Source: Pseudomonas sp. ACM7
GTDB lineage: Bacteria > Pseudomonadota > Gammaproteobacteria > Pseudomonadales > Pseudomonadaceae
Reading direction: 5' to 3'
Length of the DNA stretch: 64,000 bases
Assembly: GCF_004136015.1 (NCBI RefSeq)
Contig: NZ_CP024866.1
Location: 2,362,637-2,426,636, forward strand
Below the pieces are notes generated by a model. The model was not told the DNA's origin. It did not search any database and saw only the letters and a list, made by a program, of their open reading frames with translations. The position numbers and the translations under genes were made by a program. Every line of letters begins with the position of its first letter. Position 1 is the first letter of the stretch. Shown here in pieces: positions 24,931-35,484 of the stretch.

Positions 24931-27255
24931 ATGGACAGCATCAACAGCCGCATCGCCCAGGAACTCGGTGTACGCCCACAACAGGTCGAAGCGGCCGTCG
25001 CGCTACTCGATGAAGGCTCCACGGTGCCCTTCATCGCCCGCTACCGGAAAGAAGTGACCGGCAGCCTCGATGACATCCAGTTGCGTCATCTGGAAGAGCG
25101 CCTGCGCTACCTGCGAGAACTCGACGAACGGCGTATCAGCATCCTTGCCAGCATCCACGAACAAGGCAAGCTGACCCCGCAACTTGAACGCGACATTAAA
25201 CTCGCCGACACCAAAACCCGCCTCGAAGACTTGTACCTGCCGTACAAGCAGAAGCGCCGCACCAAGGGCCAGATCGCCCTGGAAGCCGGCCTCGGCGAGC
25301 TGGCCGACGGCCTGTTCAACGACCCGACCCTGACGCCAGACGCTGAAGCCGCGCGCTTCATCGATACCGAAAAAGGCGTCGCCGATGTGAAGGCGGCCCT
25401 CGAAGGCGCCAAATACATCCTGATGGAACGTTTCGCCGAAGACGCCGGCCTGCTGGACAAGCTGCGCAGCTACCTCAAGCAGGAAGCCACCCTCAGCGCC
25501 CGCGTCATCGCCGGCAAAGAAGAGGAAGGCGCCAAGTTCCGCGACTACTTCGAACACGATGAACCGCTGAAAAGCATGCCGTCGCACCGCGCGCTCGCCA
25601 TTTTCCGTGGCCGCAACGAAGGCATTCTGAGTTCGGCGCTGAAAGTCGGCGACGAACTGCCGGGCACCATGCACCCGTGCGAAGGCATGATCGGTCAGCA
25701 ATTCGGCATTCAGAACCAGAACCGCGCCGCCGACAAATGGCTGGGCGAAGTGGTGCGCTGGACCTGGAAGGTCAAGCTCTACACCCACCTGGAAACCGAC
25801 TTGCTGGGCGAACTGCGCGATGGCGCGGAAACCGAAGCGATCAACGTGTTCGCTCACAACCTGCACGACTTGCTGCTGTCGGCGCCGGCTGGCCCGCGTG
25901 CCACGCTAGGCCTCGACCCGGGCCTGCGCACTGGTTGCAAGGTGGCCGTGGTCGATTCCACCGGCAAGCTGCTGGATCACGCCACGGTTTACCCGCACGT
26001 GCCGCACAACAAGTGGGATCAGACCATCGCCGTGCTGGCTGCCCTGTGCGCCAAGCATGCAGTGGACCTGATCGCCATCGGCAACGGCACCGCCAGCCGT
26101 GAAACCGACAAGCTGGCCGCTGAGCTGATCAAAAAATACCCAGCCATGAAGATGACCAAAGTCATGGTCTCCGAGGCCGGCGCATCGGTTTACTCGGCGT
26201 CGGAACTGGCTTCCAAGGAATTCCCGGACCTCGACGTGTCGATCCGTGGCGCGGTGTCGATTGCCCGTCGCCTGCAGGATCCACTGGCTGAGCTGGTGAA
26301 GATCGACCCGAAATCCATCGGCGTCGGCCAGTACCAGCACGACGTGTCGCAGCTGAAACTGGCGCGCGGCCTGGACGCCGTGGTCGAAGACTGCGTGAAC
26401 GCCGTGGGCGTCGACGTGAACACCGCCTCCGTGGCGCTGCTGGCCCGCATCTCCGGCCTCAACGCGACCCTGGCGCAAAACATCGTCAGCCACCGCGACG
26501 AACACGGCGCGTTCAAAACCCGTGCGGCGTTGAAGAAAGTCGCTCGTCTGGGCGAGAAAACCTTTGAACAGGCCGCTGGCTTCCTGCGCGTCATGAACGG
26601 CGACAACCCGCTGGATTCGTCTGCGGTTCACCCGGAAGCCTATCCGCTGGTCCAGCGCATCGCCGCTGAGACCGACCGCGACATTCGCTCACTGATCGGC
26701 GACGCCAGCTTCCTCAAGCGTCTTGATCCGAAAAAGTACACCGACGAAACCTTCGGTCTGCCAACAGTCACCGACATTCTGCAAGAACTGGAAAAACCTG
26801 GCCGCGATCCACGTCCCGAATTCAAGACCGCCGAGTTCCAGGAAGGCGTCGAAGACCTCAAGGACCTGCAGCTGGGCATGATCCTCGAAGGCGTGGTGAC
26901 CAACGTGACCAACTTCGGTGCTTTCGTCGACATCGGCGTGCATCAGGACGGTTTGGTGCACATCTCTGCGCTTTCGGAGAAGTTCATCAAGGATCCGCGT
27001 GAAGCGGTGAAGGCCGGTGACGTGGTGAAAGTGAAGGTCATGGAAGTCGACATCCCGCGTAAACGCGTTGGCCTGTCGATGCGCATGAGCGACACGCCGG
27101 GCGAGAAAATCGACGGTGCCCGTGGTGCACGTCCGGGTTCGGCGCCACGCCAGTCCCAGAACACCGCACCGCGTAAGGAAACCACGGCGGCGGCTCCGGC
27201 CAACAACGCCATGGCTTCGCTGTTCGCCAACGCCAAGCAGTTGAAGAAACGCTGA
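24931..27255 (+). CDS. tex: Tex family transcription accessory protein
   Basis: A 774-residue RNA-binding protein of the Tex/Spt6-like family. In order it has the N-terminal helical domain ([23 protein letters not shown]), a YqgF/RNase H-like domain ([17 protein letters not shown]), a helix-hairpin-helix region ([26 protein letters not shown]) and a C-terminal S1 domain ([34 protein letters not shown]). A short low-complexity tail follows. ATG at 24931 with AGGTGG upstream is used; the upstream TTG at 24916 is less likely. The next thioesterase gene overlaps its stop. Confidence 0.96.
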   Translation: MDSINSRIAQELGVRPQQVEAAVALLDEGSTVPFIARYRKEVTGSLDDIQLRHLEERLRYLRELDERRISILASIHEQGKLTPQLERDIKLADTKTRLEDLYLPYKQKRRTKGQIALEAGLGELADGLFNDPTLTPDAEAARFIDTEKGVADVKAALEGAKYILMERFAEDAGLLDKLRSYLKQEATLSARVIAGKEEEGAKFRDYFEHDEPLKSMPSHRALAIFRGRNEGILSSALKVGDELPGTMHPCEGMIGQQFGIQNQNRAADKWLGEVVRWTWKVKLYTHLETDLLGELRDGAETEAINVFAHNLHDLLLSAPAGPRATLGLDPGLRTGCKVAVVDSTGKLLDHATVYPHVPHNKWDQTIAVLAALCAKHAVDLIAIGNGTASRETDKLAAELIKKYPAMKMTKVMVSEAGASVYSASELASKEFPDLDVSIRGAVSIARRLQDPLAELVKIDPKSIGVGQYQHDVSQLKLARGLDAVVEDCVNAVGVDVNTASVALLARISGLNATLAQNIVSHRDEHGAFKTRAALKKVARLGEKTFEQAAGFLRVMNGDNPLDSSAVHPEAYPLVQRIAAETDRDIRSLIGDASFLKRLDPKKYTDETFGLPTVTDILQELEKPGRDPRPEFKTAEFQEGVEDLKDLQLGMILEGVVTNVTNFGAFVDIGVHQDGLVHISALSEKFIKDPREAVKAGDVVKVKVMEVDIPRKRVGLSMRMSDTPGEKIDGARGARPGSAPRQSQNTAPRKETTAAAPANNAMASLFANAKQLKKR

Positions 27256-27638
27256 TGGACATCCCGGCCGGGCTGACCGAAAGCGCTTTTTTCAAGTTGC
27301 TGGGGTGTCGCTTGCACAGTCTGGAGACCGGGGTGGCGCAAGTCGCCCTCGGGCTTGCACCAGAACTGCGCAATCGCGGTGGCAAGCTGCACGGCGGGGC
27401 CTTGTTCAGTCTGGTGGACATTGCCATGGGGCTGGCCTGTTCCAGCACCCATGGTTTTGACCAGCAGAGCGCGACCATCGAGTGCAAGATCAATTACATT
27501 CGCGCCGTCGCAGACGGTGAAGTGATGTGCACCGCGCGGGTGATCCACCCGGGCCGCCGCACGCTGGTGGTCGAAGCTGACGTGATGCAAGGCGACAAAC
27601 TCGTCGCAAAAGCACAAGGCACGTTCGCTGTCCTGTAG
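27255..27638 (+). CDS. PaaI-type hot-dog thioesterase
   Basis: A 127-residue single hot-dog domain. RNRGGKLHGGALFSLVDIAMGLA is the PaaI family active-site block (HGG followed by the catalytic acidic residue in VDIAMG). The C-terminal VIHPGRRTLVVEADVMQGDKLVAKAQGTF strand is also typical. The ATG shares a base with the tex stop (TGATG), so it is co-translated with tex. It should hydrolyse an acyl-CoA; the substrate is unknown. The tex-thioesterase-gshA order is shared with other Pseudomonas. Confidence 0.92.
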   Translation: MDIPAGLTESAFFKLLGCRLHSLETGVAQVALGLAPELRNRGGKLHGGALFSLVDIAMGLACSSTHGFDQQSATIECKINYIRAVADGEVMCTARVIHPGRRTLVVEADVMQGDKLVAKAQGTFAVL

Positions 27639-27694
27639 ATGAATGCCATCAATTTGAGTTAATTTCGGCGCTGTGACCGCAGCGTCGGAGTTTC

Positions 27695-27787
27695 CTGTGG
27701 GAGCGGGCTTGCTCGCGAAGGCGGTGTGCCAGACGACTTAAGTGCCGACTGACACGCCCTCTTCGCGAGCAAGCCCGCTCCCACAGG
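27695..27787. repeat. REP-type inverted pair, family A
   Basis: CTGTGGGAGCGGGCTTGCTC and its inverse face outward-in between the thioesterase and gshA. It fills most of the 256-bp gap. Confidence 0.85.
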
Positions 27788-27894
27788 GATTGTGGCGATC
27801 CAAAACCAGGCGACAACGCCAGTTTCAACTTCACCCTTGTAGACCGTCTTGCCCACCCCCATATTGGGGCGACTGACGCGTGAAGGAATCCAAC

Positions 27895-29478
27895 TTGAGC
27901 GAACTTCTCAACCGCCGCCTGGCTCTGCTCGGCGAGCGCGCTAACCTCTCTCTGCTCGAACAGTGCCTTCACGGCATCGAACGTGAATGCCTGCGCGTGA
28001 CCGGCGAAGGTCGCCTGGCGCAAACGCCGCACCCGGAAGAATTGGGTTCCGCGCTGACCAACGAACAAATCACCACCGACTATTCCGAGTCGCTGCTGGA
28101 GTTCATCACGCCCGCCCTGCCCGACCCGGCGGAGACGCTGGCGAGCCTGGACAAGATCCACCGTTTTGCCTACAGCAAGCTCGGCAACGAGTACCTGTGG
28201 AGTCCATCGATGCCGTGCCCGTTGCCGGCCGAGGAAGACATCCCGATTGCCTATTACGGCACCTCCAACATCGGTCAGCTCAAGTACGTCTACCGCAAGG
28301 GCCTGGCCCTGCGGTACGGCAAGACCATGCAGTGCATCGCCGGGATCCACTACAACTTTTCCTTGCCGGAAAAGCTCTGGCCGCTGCTCAAGGAAGCTGA
28401 AGGCTTTGTCGGCACCGACCGTGACTATCAGTCGTCGGCCTACATCGCGCTGATCCGTAACTTCCGTCGCTACAGCTGGCTGCTGATGTACCTGTTCGGT
28501 GCTTCGCCAGCGCTGGACGCCGGTTTCCTGCGTGGCCGCTCGCATCAGTTGGAACAACTGGACCCGGACACCTTGTACTTGCCGTACGCCACCAGCCTGC
28601 GCATGAGTGACCTGGGTTACCAGAGCAACGCCCAGGCCGGTTTGACGCCGTGCTACAACGACTTGGCGAGCTACACCGACAGCCTGCGCAAAGCGGTCGC
28701 CACACCGTATTCGCCGTACGTCGAAATCGGCACGCATCAGGACGGTGAGTGGGTTCAGCTCAACACCAACATCCTGCAGATCGAAAACGAGTACTACTCC
28801 AACATTCGCCCGAAACGCGTGACGTACACCGGCGAACGGCCGATTCAGGCGCTGGTGGCCCGTGGCATTCAGTACGTTGAAGTGCGTTGCCTGGACATCA
28901 ACCCGTTCCTGCCGATGGGCATCGACCTGCCGGAGTCGCGGTTCCTCGATGCGTTCCTGCTGTATTGCGCGCTGAACGACAGCCCGCTGCTGACCAACAC
29001 CTCGTGCGGCAACGCGACCTCGAACTTCCTCAGCGTGGTCAAGGAAGGTCGCCGCCCGGGCCTGCAACTGCAACGCGACGGTCATCCGGTGGACCTGAAA
29101 GAGTGGGCCGGCGAGTTGCTGGAGAAGATTGCACCACTGGCGGCGATGCTGGATCAGAGTCATGGCGGCGATGCGCATAGCAAGGCGCTGGACGTGCAAT
29201 TGGAGAAGATCAAGGATCCGTCCCGCACACCGTCGGCCCAAGTATTGGCGGCGATGGCTGAGCATAAGGAAAGCTTTGCTCAGTTCTCCCTGCGTCAGAG
29301 CCGCGCGCATGCGGAGTTTTTCCGCAGCGAGCCGCTTTCAAGCGAAGACCAGGCGAAATTTGAAGACCGGGCAGGTTCGTCGCTGGCTGAACAGGTCGAG
29401 CTGGAGCAGAACGAGGTGGGCGATTTCGATGTGTTTGTCGGGTCGTATCAGGCGAGTATTTTGGCAATCAGCAACTAA
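27895..29478 (+). CDS. gshA: Glutamate-cysteine ligase
   Basis: A 527-residue proteobacterial glutamate-cysteine ligase, the first step of glutathione synthesis (ATP + Glu + Cys). Characteristic stretches are [55 protein letters not shown] and the C-terminal [17 protein letters not shown] at 27895 is chosen: AAGGA lies 7 nt upstream and the resulting [12 protein letters not shown] start and length match known Pseudomonas GshA. GTG at 27880 would overlap that ribosome site. It consumes cysteine made by the sulfur genes further right. Confidence 0.96.
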   Translation: MSELLNRRLALLGERANLSLLEQCLHGIERECLRVTGEGRLAQTPHPEELGSALTNEQITTDYSESLLEFITPALPDPAETLASLDKIHRFAYSKLGNEYLWSPSMPCPLPAEEDIPIAYYGTSNIGQLKYVYRKGLALRYGKTMQCIAGIHYNFSLPEKLWPLLKEAEGFVGTDRDYQSSAYIALIRNFRRYSWLLMYLFGASPALDAGFLRGRSHQLEQLDPDTLYLPYATSLRMSDLGYQSNAQAGLTPCYNDLASYTDSLRKAVATPYSPYVEIGTHQDGEWVQLNTNILQIENEYYSNIRPKRVTYTGERPIQALVARGIQYVEVRCLDINPFLPMGIDLPESRFLDAFLLYCALNDSPLLTNTSCGNATSNFLSVVKEGRRPGLQLQRDGHPVDLKEWAGELLEKIAPLAAMLDQSHGGDAHSKALDVQLEKIKDPSRTPSAQVLAAMAEHKESFAQFSLRQSRAHAEFFRSEPLSSEDQAKFEDRAGSSLAEQVELEQNEVGDFDVFVGSYQASILAISN

Positions 29479-29488
29479 GCGGCGCCTG

Positions 29489-29619
29489 TCAAAAGATCGC
29501 AGCCTTCGGCAGCTCCTACGGGACGGTGCCAGGGTTGCGATTTTTTTTTGCCCGCACCACGCAATTTTGAATTCGCACGCTACCTTTGTAGGAGCTGCCG
29601 CAGGCTGCGATCTTTTGAT
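29489..29619. repeat. Inverted repeat pair, family B
   Basis: AAAAGATCGCAGCCTTCGGC with AGCTCCTAC and the inverse GTAGGAGCTGCCGCAGGCTG with CGATCTTTTGA. This second repeat family recurs at five further sites in the window. It separates gshA from the tau operon. Confidence 0.85.
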
Positions 29620-29661
29620 CCTTTAGAATTTTCCGCTCATAAGCTCATTCGAAAAAGTTAT

Positions 29662-29690
29662 TTATTTTCCGATTCTTATATCATTTAGTC
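29662..29690 (+). promoter_or_regulatory. tauA upstream element shared with tcyJ
   Basis: TTATTTTCCGAT (29662-29673) and TCATTTAGTC (29681-29690) recur as TTATTTTCCAAT and TCATATAGTC before tcyJ. TTTAGT/TATAGT would fit a -10. The AT-rich block and the sulfur function of both operons suggest CysB-type sulfur-starvation control. Confidence 0.5.
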
Positions 29691-29734
29691 TCCTTTTCAC
29701 GCCGACTCTCGGTCGCCTGACAAGGAGCTTCTCA

Positions 29735-30712
29735 ATGAAACTGACTTTCCCCCTTCGCCTGCTGGCGGCCGCGTCTCTGGCTGCGGTGAGTTTCTTTGCC
29801 CAGGCGGCTGACGTCACCGTCGCCTACCAGACCACCGTAGACCCGGCGAAAGTCGCCCAGGCCGACGGCGCGTACGAGAAAGCCACCAACGCCAAGATCG
29901 ACTGGCGCAAATTCGACAACGGCGCCGACATCATCGCCGCCATCGCTTCCGGCGACGTGCAGATCGGTTACCTCGGTTCCAGCCCCCTGACGGCGGCGAT
30001 CACCCGTAAAGTCCCGGTAGAAACCTTCCTCATCGCCACGCAGATCGGCGCCGCTGAAGCCCTGGTTGCCCGCGACGGTTCCGGGATCAACACCCCGCAG
30101 GATCTGATCGGCAAGAAAATCGCCGTGCCGTTCGTTTCCACCGGCCACTACAGCCTGCTGGCCGCCCTGAAGCACTGGAACATCGACCCGTCGAAAGTCA
30201 CCGTCCTCAACCTCGCACCACCGGCGATCGTCGCCGCCTGGAAACGCGGTGACATCGACGCCACTTACGTGTGGGACCCAGCCCTCGGCGTGGCCAAGGA
30301 AAATGGCAAAGTGCTGATCACCTCCGGTGAACTGGCCAAGTTCGGCGCACCAACCTTTGATGCCTGGATCGTGCGTAAAGACTTCGCCGAGAAGCACCCG
30401 GAAATCGTCACCGCGTTCGCCAAAGTGACCCTCGATGCCTACGCCGACTACCGCAAAGACCCGAAAGCCTGGCTCGCCAACCAATCCAATGTCGACAAGC
30501 TGGTGAAACTCTCCGGCGCCAAGGCCAGCGACATTCCGTTGCTGCTGCAAGGCAACGTCTTCCCGCTGGCGGCTGATCAGGTGATCACCCTCGGCGCGCC
30601 GACCACCAAGGCCATCACCGACACCGCCGCGTTCCTGAAAGAACAAGGCAAGGTTGAAGCCGTGCTACCGGACTACGCCCCCTACGTCAGCGCCAAATAC
30701 ATCACCAACTGA
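29735..30712 (+). CDS. tauA: Taurine ABC transporter, substrate-binding protein
   Basis: A 325-residue periplasmic protein with signal peptide MKLTFPLRLLAAASLAAVSFFAQAA. The SsuA/TauA fold is visible in VTVAYQTTVDPAKVAQADG, SGDVQIGYLGSSPLTAAI, LIGKKIAVPFVSTGHYSLLAAL and KRGDIDATYVWDPALG. It delivers taurine or related sulfonates to TauBC. First gene of tauABCD, 15 bp before tauB, behind the putative sulfur-regulated promoter. Confidence 0.96.
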   Translation: MKLTFPLRLLAAASLAAVSFFAQAADVTVAYQTTVDPAKVAQADGAYEKATNAKIDWRKFDNGADIIAAIASGDVQIGYLGSSPLTAAITRKVPVETFLIATQIGAAEALVARDGSGINTPQDLIGKKIAVPFVSTGHYSLLAALKHWNIDPSKVTVLNLAPPAIVAAWKRGDIDATYVWDPALGVAKENGKVLITSGELAKFGAPTFDAWIVRKDFAEKHPEIVTAFAKVTLDAYADYRKDPKAWLANQSNVDKLVKLSGAKASDIPLLLQGNVFPLAADQVITLGAPTTKAITDTAAFLKEQGKVEAVLPDYAPYVSAKYITN

Positions 30713-30727
30713 TCGGAGTTAACCGCG

Positions 30728-31522
30728 ATGGCTTTGCTTCAGCTGGAGCGCATCAGCGCACAGTACCCAGGCAGCCCCGAACCGGTACTGGCGGATATTT
30801 CCCTGAGTCTTGGGCCCCAGCAGTTGCTGGTCGCCCTCGGCCCGTCCGGCAGTGGCAAGACCTCGCTGTTGAACCTGATTGCCGGTTTCGTCGAGCCCAG
30901 CGCCGGGCGCATCACCCTCGATGGCGTGCCGGTCAAAGGCCCGAGCGCCGAGCGCGGCGTGGTGTTCCAGGACGATGCCCTGCTGCCCTGGCAGGACGTG
31001 CTGGCCAACGTCGGTTTCGGCCTGGAACTGGCTGGCATTGCGCGGGAAAAACGTGAACTGCGCGCTCGGGAAATGCTCGCCTTGGTGGACCTTTCCGGTT
31101 TCGAAAACCGTCGAATCTGGCAACTCTCGGGCGGCCAGAAGCAACGTGTCGGTCTGGCCCGTGCCCTTGCTGCTGATCCGCGCGTTTTGCTGATGGACGA
31201 ACCCTTCGGCGCCCTCGATGCCTTCACCCGCGAACAGATGCAGGAGTTGCTGCTGCAAGTCTGGCAGCGCACCGCAAAACCGGTCTTTCTGATTACTCAT
31301 GACATCGAAGAAGCGGTGTTTCTCGCCACGGATCTGATTCTGCTGGCGCCGAATCCTGGGCAAATCGTTGAGCGCCTGAGCCTGGATTTCGGTCAGCGTT
31401 ATGCCGCTGGGGAGTCGGCTCGATCGATCAAGTCAGATCCGCGCTTTATCGAAACCCGCGAACACGTGCTTGCCAAAGTGTTCTCCCAACGCAGCGCCGC
31501 CCAGCGGCAGGAGACCGTATGA
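30728..31522 (+). CDS. tauB: Taurine ABC transporter, ATP-binding protein
   Basis: A 264-residue ABC ATPase. It shows Walker [11 protein letters not shown]-loop [11 protein letters not shown], signature [15 protein letters not shown], Walker [13 protein letters not shown] and the H-loop in [17 protein letters not shown] after the Q-loop is typical of nitrate/sulfonate/taurine importers. It energises uptake through TauC. The stop overlaps the tauC start (ATGA). Confidence 0.96.
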   Translation: MALLQLERISAQYPGSPEPVLADISLSLGPQQLLVALGPSGSGKTSLLNLIAGFVEPSAGRITLDGVPVKGPSAERGVVFQDDALLPWQDVLANVGFGLELAGIAREKRELRAREMLALVDLSGFENRRIWQLSGGQKQRVGLARALAADPRVLLMDEPFGALDAFTREQMQELLLQVWQRTAKPVFLITHDIEEAVFLATDLILLAPNPGQIVERLSLDFGQRYAAGESARSIKSDPRFIETREHVLAKVFSQRSAAQRQETV

Positions 31523-32352
31523 GCAGCTATGAGATTCCGGCCGTCACGGTCAAACCGCACTCTACGGTGATTCCTGTTCGACGCAGCCTCAGTACTCGCT
31601 GGATCAGTCTGCTGACACTCGTCGCGCTCGTGGTCATTTGGTGGGCCGTCACCGCCACAGGAATGATCGAACCACTGTTCCTGCCGCCACCCTCCGCCGT
31701 ACTGCAAAAAGGCTGGCTGCTGGTGACCACCGGCTACATGGATTCAACGTTGTGGCAGCACCTTGGCGCGAGTCTCAGCCGAATCGGTCTGGGCCTGGGC
31801 TTCGCGGTGCTGACCGCCGTGCCCGTTGGAATCGCCATCGGCCACAACCGCATTGCCCGCGGCATTCTCGATCCGCTGATCGAGTTCTACCGCCCTATCC
31901 CACCGCTGGCTTATCTGCCGCTGATCGTGATCTGGTGCGGCATCGGTGAGCTGTCGAAAGTCTTGCTGATCTACCTCGCGATCTTCGCCCCGATCGCCAT
32001 CGCTACGGCGACCGGCGTGCGTACCGTCGACCCGGCCAAATTGCGCGCCGCGCAATCGTTGGGCGCGACTCGGGCACAATTGATTCGCCATGTGATTCTG
32101 CCGAGCGCGTTGCCGGACATTTTGACCGGTGTGCGGATTGGCCTGGGTGTGGGTTGGTCGACACTGGTCGCCGCCGAATTGATCGCCGCCACTAGCGGTT
32201 TGGGCTTCATGGTGCAGTCGGCCGCGCAGTTCCTGGTCACCGATGTGGTGGTGCTGGGGATTCTGGTGATCGCGCTGATCGCCTTCGCCATGGAGATGGG
32301 CTTGCGCGCCCTGCAACGCAAACTGGTGCCGTGGCATGGCCAGGCACACTGA
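31519..32352 (+). CDS. tauC: Taurine ABC transporter, permease
   Basis: A 277-residue inner-membrane permease with about six helices. The ABC coupling loop is present as EAA-like [55 protein letters not shown]. It forms the channel for taurine with TauB. ATG overlaps the tauB stop. It is followed by a ~200-bp gap holding a family-B repeat, then tauD. Confidence 0.96.
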   Translation: MSSYEIPAVTVKPHSTVIPVRRSLSTRWISLLTLVALVVIWWAVTATGMIEPLFLPPPSAVLQKGWLLVTTGYMDSTLWQHLGASLSRIGLGLGFAVLTAVPVGIAIGHNRIARGILDPLIEFYRPIPPLAYLPLIVIWCGIGELSKVLLIYLAIFAPIAIATATGVRTVDPAKLRAAQSLGATRAQLIRHVILPSALPDILTGVRIGLGVGWSTLVAAELIAATSGLGFMVQSAAQFLVTDVVVLGILVIALIAFAMEMGLRALQRKLVPWHGQAH

Positions 32353-32406
32353 AGCATTTGAATGTAGGAGCAACTGCCTTGATACCCCCTTTTTTTGGAT
32401 CAACCC

Positions 32407-32500
32407 TGTAGGAGCTGTCGAGTGAAACGAGGTTGCGATCTTTTGATCTTGCTCTCTAAAAACAACATCAAAAGATCGCAGCCTTCGGCAACTCCTACAG
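32407..32500. repeat. Inverted repeat pair, family B, inside the tau operon
   Basis: GTAGGAGCTGTCGAGTGAAA... and CAAAAGATCGCAGCCTTCGG... face each other between tauC and tauD. It may uncouple dioxygenase expression from the transporter genes. Confidence 0.8.
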
Positions 32501-32554
32501 GTGCGGTGTCGTTCACAAAATTCATGTACGGCCTCCAGAATTGAAGAGAACACC

Positions 32555-33397
32555 ATGAGCAACCTGACCATCGTCCCCTTAAGCTACGCCCTCGGCGCAC
32601 ACATCAGCGGCGTCGACATCAGCCAGCCGCTGAACCTGGAACAGCGCGACGCCATCGAGCAGGCGCTGCTCAAACATCAAGTGTTGTTCTTCCGCGATCA
32701 GCCGATCACACCGCAGCAACAGGCGCGTTTCGCCGCCAATTTCGGCGACCTGCACATTCACCCGATTTACCCAAATGTGCCGGAACAGCCCGAAGTGCTG
32801 ATCCTCGATACAGCCGTCACCGACGTGCGTGACAACGCGATCTGGCACACCGACGTGACCTTCCTGCCGACCCCGGCCCTGGGCGCGGTGCTCAGCGCCA
32901 AGTTGTTGCCGGAGTTTGGTGGCGACACGTTGTGGGCCAGCGGTATTGCGGCGTATGAAGCGTTGTCCGCGCCGATGAAAACCTTGCTCGAAGGGCTGAC
33001 GGCTACCCACGATTTCACCCGCTCGTTCCCGCTGGAGCGCTATGGCAACACGCCGCAAGCCTTGGCCCAGTGGGAGGAAGCGCGCAGAAAAAATCCGCCG
33101 CTGTCACACCCGGTGATTCGCACTCATCCGGTGAGCGGACGCCGGTCGTTGTTCGTCAATGAAGGCTTCACGTCGAAGATCAATGAGCTGTCGGAGACCG
33201 AAAGCGAGGTGATTCTGAAGTTTCTGTTTGCCCACGCGACACGGCCGGAATTTACAATCCGCTGGCGCTGGCAGAAGGACGACGTGGCGTTTTGGGATAA
33301 CCGCGTCACACAGCATTACGCCGTGGATGATTACCGGCCGGCTCGGCGGGTGATGCAGCGGGCGACGGTGTTGGGGGATGTGCCGTTTTTTCGGTAA
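32555..33397 (+). CDS. tauD: Taurine dioxygenase (Fe(II)/2-oxoglutarate dependent)
   Basis: A 280-residue oxygenase. With O2 and 2-oxoglutarate it hydroxylates taurine, releasing sulfite and aminoacetaldehyde. The facial triad's HxD is WHTD (His98, Asp100), and the distal His is in [21 protein letters not shown] near residue 255, whose Arg binds 2-oxoglutarate. ATG at 32555 ([17 protein letters not shown]) is used rather than an in-frame upstream codon at 32501. Last gene of the tau cluster. Confidence 0.96.
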   Translation: MSNLTIVPLSYALGAHISGVDISQPLNLEQRDAIEQALLKHQVLFFRDQPITPQQQARFAANFGDLHIHPIYPNVPEQPEVLILDTAVTDVRDNAIWHTDVTFLPTPALGAVLSAKLLPEFGGDTLWASGIAAYEALSAPMKTLLEGLTATHDFTRSFPLERYGNTPQALAQWEEARRKNPPLSHPVIRTHPVSGRRSLFVNEGFTSKINELSETESEVILKFLFAHATRPEFTIRWRWQKDDVAFWDNRVTQHYAVDDYRPARRVMQRATVLGDVPFFR

Positions 33398-33429
33398 TCC
33401 AGGGAGTTTTTTTACTAACTTTGATGGCC

Positions 33430-33514
33430 CCTTCGCGAGCAAGCCCGCTCCCACATTAGACCGCGTTCTTACTGAACAACTCGGTCTAATGTGGGAGCGG
33501 GCTTGCTCGCGAAA
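33430..33514. repeat. REP-type inverted pair, family A
   Basis: CTTCGCGAGCAAGCCCGCTC and its inverse lie between the convergent tauD and aldo/keto reductase genes; both arms share CCACATTAGACCG and its complement. Confidence 0.85.
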
Positions 33515-33552
33515 GCGGTCTGTCAGGCGCCAAAGGATCCAGCGCCGAACAC

Positions 33553-34590
33553 TTACTCAGCCGTCGACGGCTTCTCCCAAAGATTGACCCCGCCCTCTTG
33601 GGCAAACCGGTCAATTTCCGCCAGCTCTTCGGCACTAAAGCTCAAATTTTTCAACGCCCCGACGTTCTCGATAATCTGCTCGGGCCGGCTCGCACCGATC
33701 AGCGCCGACGTCACGCGAGGATCGCGTAGCGTCCACGCCAATGCCAGCTGCGCCAGGCTCTGACCGCGACGCTTGGCGATCTCATTCAGCGCACGCACAT
33801 GAGCGATGTTGGCTTCGGACAGGTGCGCCGTCTGCAACGAACCACCCCCCGGACGATTGACCCGCGCATCAGCCGGCACACCATTCAGGTACTTGTCGGT
33901 CAACAACCCCTGAGCCAGCGGCGTAAACGCAATCACGCCCGTCCCGAGTTCGTCCGTCGTATCCAGCAGGTCTTTTTCCACCCATCGATTGAGCAGGTTG
34001 TAAGCCGGTTGGTGAATCAGCAACGGGACTTTCCACTCTTTCAGCAGCGCGGCCATTTCACGGGTTTTAACCCCCGAGTACGAGGAGATACCGATGTACA
34101 ACGCCTTGCCCTGTTGTACCGCGGTGGCCAGTGCGCTGGCGGTTTCTTCCAGCGGCGTGTCCGGGTCGAAGCGGTGGGAATAGAAGATGTCCACGTAGTC
34201 CAGGCCCAGGCGCTGCAGGCTCTGATCAAGGCTGGCCAGCACGTATTTGCGCGAACCGCCGCCCTGACCATAAGGGCCGGCCCACATGTCCCAACCGGCC
34301 TTGCTGGAGATAATCAGCTCGTCGCGATACTGCTTGAAGTCTTCACGCAGCAAACGACCGAAATTGATCTCGGCGCTGCCATACGGAGGGCCGTAGTTGT
34401 TGGCCAGGTCAAAATGGTTGATGCCAAGATCAAACGCGGTACGCAGCAACGATCGCTGAGTGTCGATCGGCGTGCTGTCGCCGAAGTTGTGCCACAGGCC
34501 CAGAGACAGTGCCGGCAGCACCAGCCCGCTGCGACCGACGCGGCGGTAAGGGATGGAGTCGTAGCGGTTTTCGGCAGCGGTGTAGGTCAT
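33553..34590 (-). CDS. Aldo/keto reductase (YghZ/GPR-like)
   Basis: A 345-residue NADPH-dependent aldo/keto reductase of the AKR14-like group. Seen are VLPALSLGLWHNFG, HFDLANNYGPPYGSAE (catalytic Asp and Tyr), IISSKAG (Lys), LDYVDIFYSHRFDPDTPLEE (His) and ALIGASRPEQIIENV (cofactor phosphate site). This matches E. coli YghZ, an L-glyceraldehyde-3-phosphate reductase that also detoxifies methylglyoxal. It is monocistronic, between REP DNA and the hicAB locus. Confidence 0.92.
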   Translation of the reverse strand: MTYTAAENRYDSIPYRRVGRSGLVLPALSLGLWHNFGDSTPIDTQRSLLRTAFDLGINHFDLANNYGPPYGSAEINFGRLLREDFKQYRDELIISSKAGWDMWAGPYGQGGGSRKYVLASLDQSLQRLGLDYVDIFYSHRFDPDTPLEETASALATAVQQGKALYIGISSYSGVKTREMAALLKEWKVPLLIHQPAYNLLNRWVEKDLLDTTDELGTGVIAFTPLAQGLLTDKYLNGVPADARVNRPGGGSLQTAHLSEANIAHVRALNEIAKRRGQSLAQLALAWTLRDPRVTSALIGASRPEQIIENVGALKNLSFSAEELAEIDRFAQEGGVNLWEKPSTAE

Positions 34591-34710
34591 CGAATCCTCT
34601 CTTGTCTGTCTTGAAGTTGGTATCGACTGCTTCGCAAGTTGCCCAGCATACGCCCAGACAAACGCCGATGGACCTTGGACTCGAGAAAATGCTGAAACGT
34701 TTCACAACAT

Positions 34711-35112
34711 TTACGCCGACAACTCACGCAGGGCGGCGGCAGCCAAAAAGCCAGACCTTGAGCTGTACCGCTGATCCCGCCTGACTGTTTGATCGATACG
34801 TTCAAGCAACTGCTCAGGCAGTGTGGCATTGAAGCGCACCGACTTTCCGAAGTAAGGCGTGATATCAAATTCGACCACCCCCCACACGCCGCCCGCGAAA
34901 TCAGGGTTATCAAGATGAGCGTCAATCTCACGCACCTGCGGCAGTGGATCGCCATCGGCCACCAAGCCTTCGTAGTGCAACGACAGCGCTTCCTTCACGT
35001 TTTCAAATGCCTGCGCCACAGTACCGCCTGCGGAGAAGCAACCCGGCACGTCCGGGATAATTACTCCGTATTCTGAGTCGGCATCCTTGTGCAGAACGAC
35101 CGGGAATTTCAT
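34711..35112 (-). CDS. hicB: HicB family antitoxin
   Basis: A 133-residue antitoxin. The N-terminal HicB domain (MKFPVVLHKDADSEYGVIIPDVPGCFSAGGTVAQAFENVKEAL) has the partial RNase H fold that masks HicA. The C-terminal VRFNATLPEQLLERIDQTVRRD...SRSGFLAAAALREL is a ribbon-helix-helix DNA-binding domain, so it should also repress its operon. ATG at 35112; the upstream open frame to 35457 is antisense noise across hicA. It lies 59 bp after hicA on the same strand. Confidence 0.93.
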   Translation of the reverse strand: MKFPVVLHKDADSEYGVIIPDVPGCFSAGGTVAQAFENVKEALSLHYEGLVADGDPLPQVREIDAHLDNPDFAGGVWGVVEFDITPYFGKSVRFNATLPEQLLERIDQTVRRDQRYSSRSGFLAAAALRELSA

Positions 35113-35171
35113 TTCGGTAAGTCCTTCCTGTGATGTGGCCCGCTTGGGGCTTTCGTATTCGGTGTCGGGTC

Positions 35172-35354
35172 TCATTTCAGACCCGCCTGTTTCAATATGC
35201 TGTTGATCGTTCCTTTCGGAAGATCCGAGTCCGGGTGCTTTATCGTCACCCTGCCTGGCTTGCACGGATGCTTGTACTGATGATGGCTGCCTTTCACGGC
35301 CACCAGATACCAACCATCCTCCTCGATCATCCTGATCATTTCCCGACTTCGCAT
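35172..35354 (-). CDS. hicA: HicA family mRNA interferase toxin
   Basis: A 60-residue toxin with the dsRBD-like HicA fold: MRSREMIRMIEEDGWYLVAVKGSHHQYKHP...VTIKHPDSDLPKGTINSILKQAGL. The catalytic His is in KGSHHQY. When free, HicA cleaves mRNA and stops translation. ATG at 35354, with GAAGGTG just before. Toxin-first order (hicA then hicB) is usual for this family. The putative promoter and tandem operator lie ~60-90 bp upstream. Confidence 0.93.
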   Translation of the reverse strand: MRSREMIRMIEEDGWYLVAVKGSHHQYKHPCKPGRVTIKHPDSDLPKGTINSILKQAGLK

Positions 35355-35413
35355 CACCTTCGTCCTTGTGGGCAGCATCTGCTGCGCACACTACGCGACG
35401 AAGCTTCATGTCA

Positions 35414-35444
35414 ATACACACCATACACACCCTGATAAATATTA
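35414..35444 (-). promoter_or_regulatory. hicAB promoter with tandem operator
   Basis: Two exact 9-bp direct repeats ATACACACC (35414-35422 and 35423-35431; GGTGTGTAT on the sense strand) lie just downstream of a TAATAT -10 (35439-35444, minus strand). A repressor there would cover the start site, as expected for HicB autoregulation. Confidence 0.5.
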
Positions 35445-35484
35445 GCCTATCGTGCATCGGCCTGATTTCCCTATAGACCAGCGG

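Noticed and set aside
24764..25057. 97-codon ORF in the tex leader
   Set aside because: It overlaps the tex coding region out of frame and has no family features.
27649..29310. 553-codon minus-strand ORF opposite gshA
   Set aside because: It is antisense to gshA and reads through a REP pair; composition is typical of a shadow frame.
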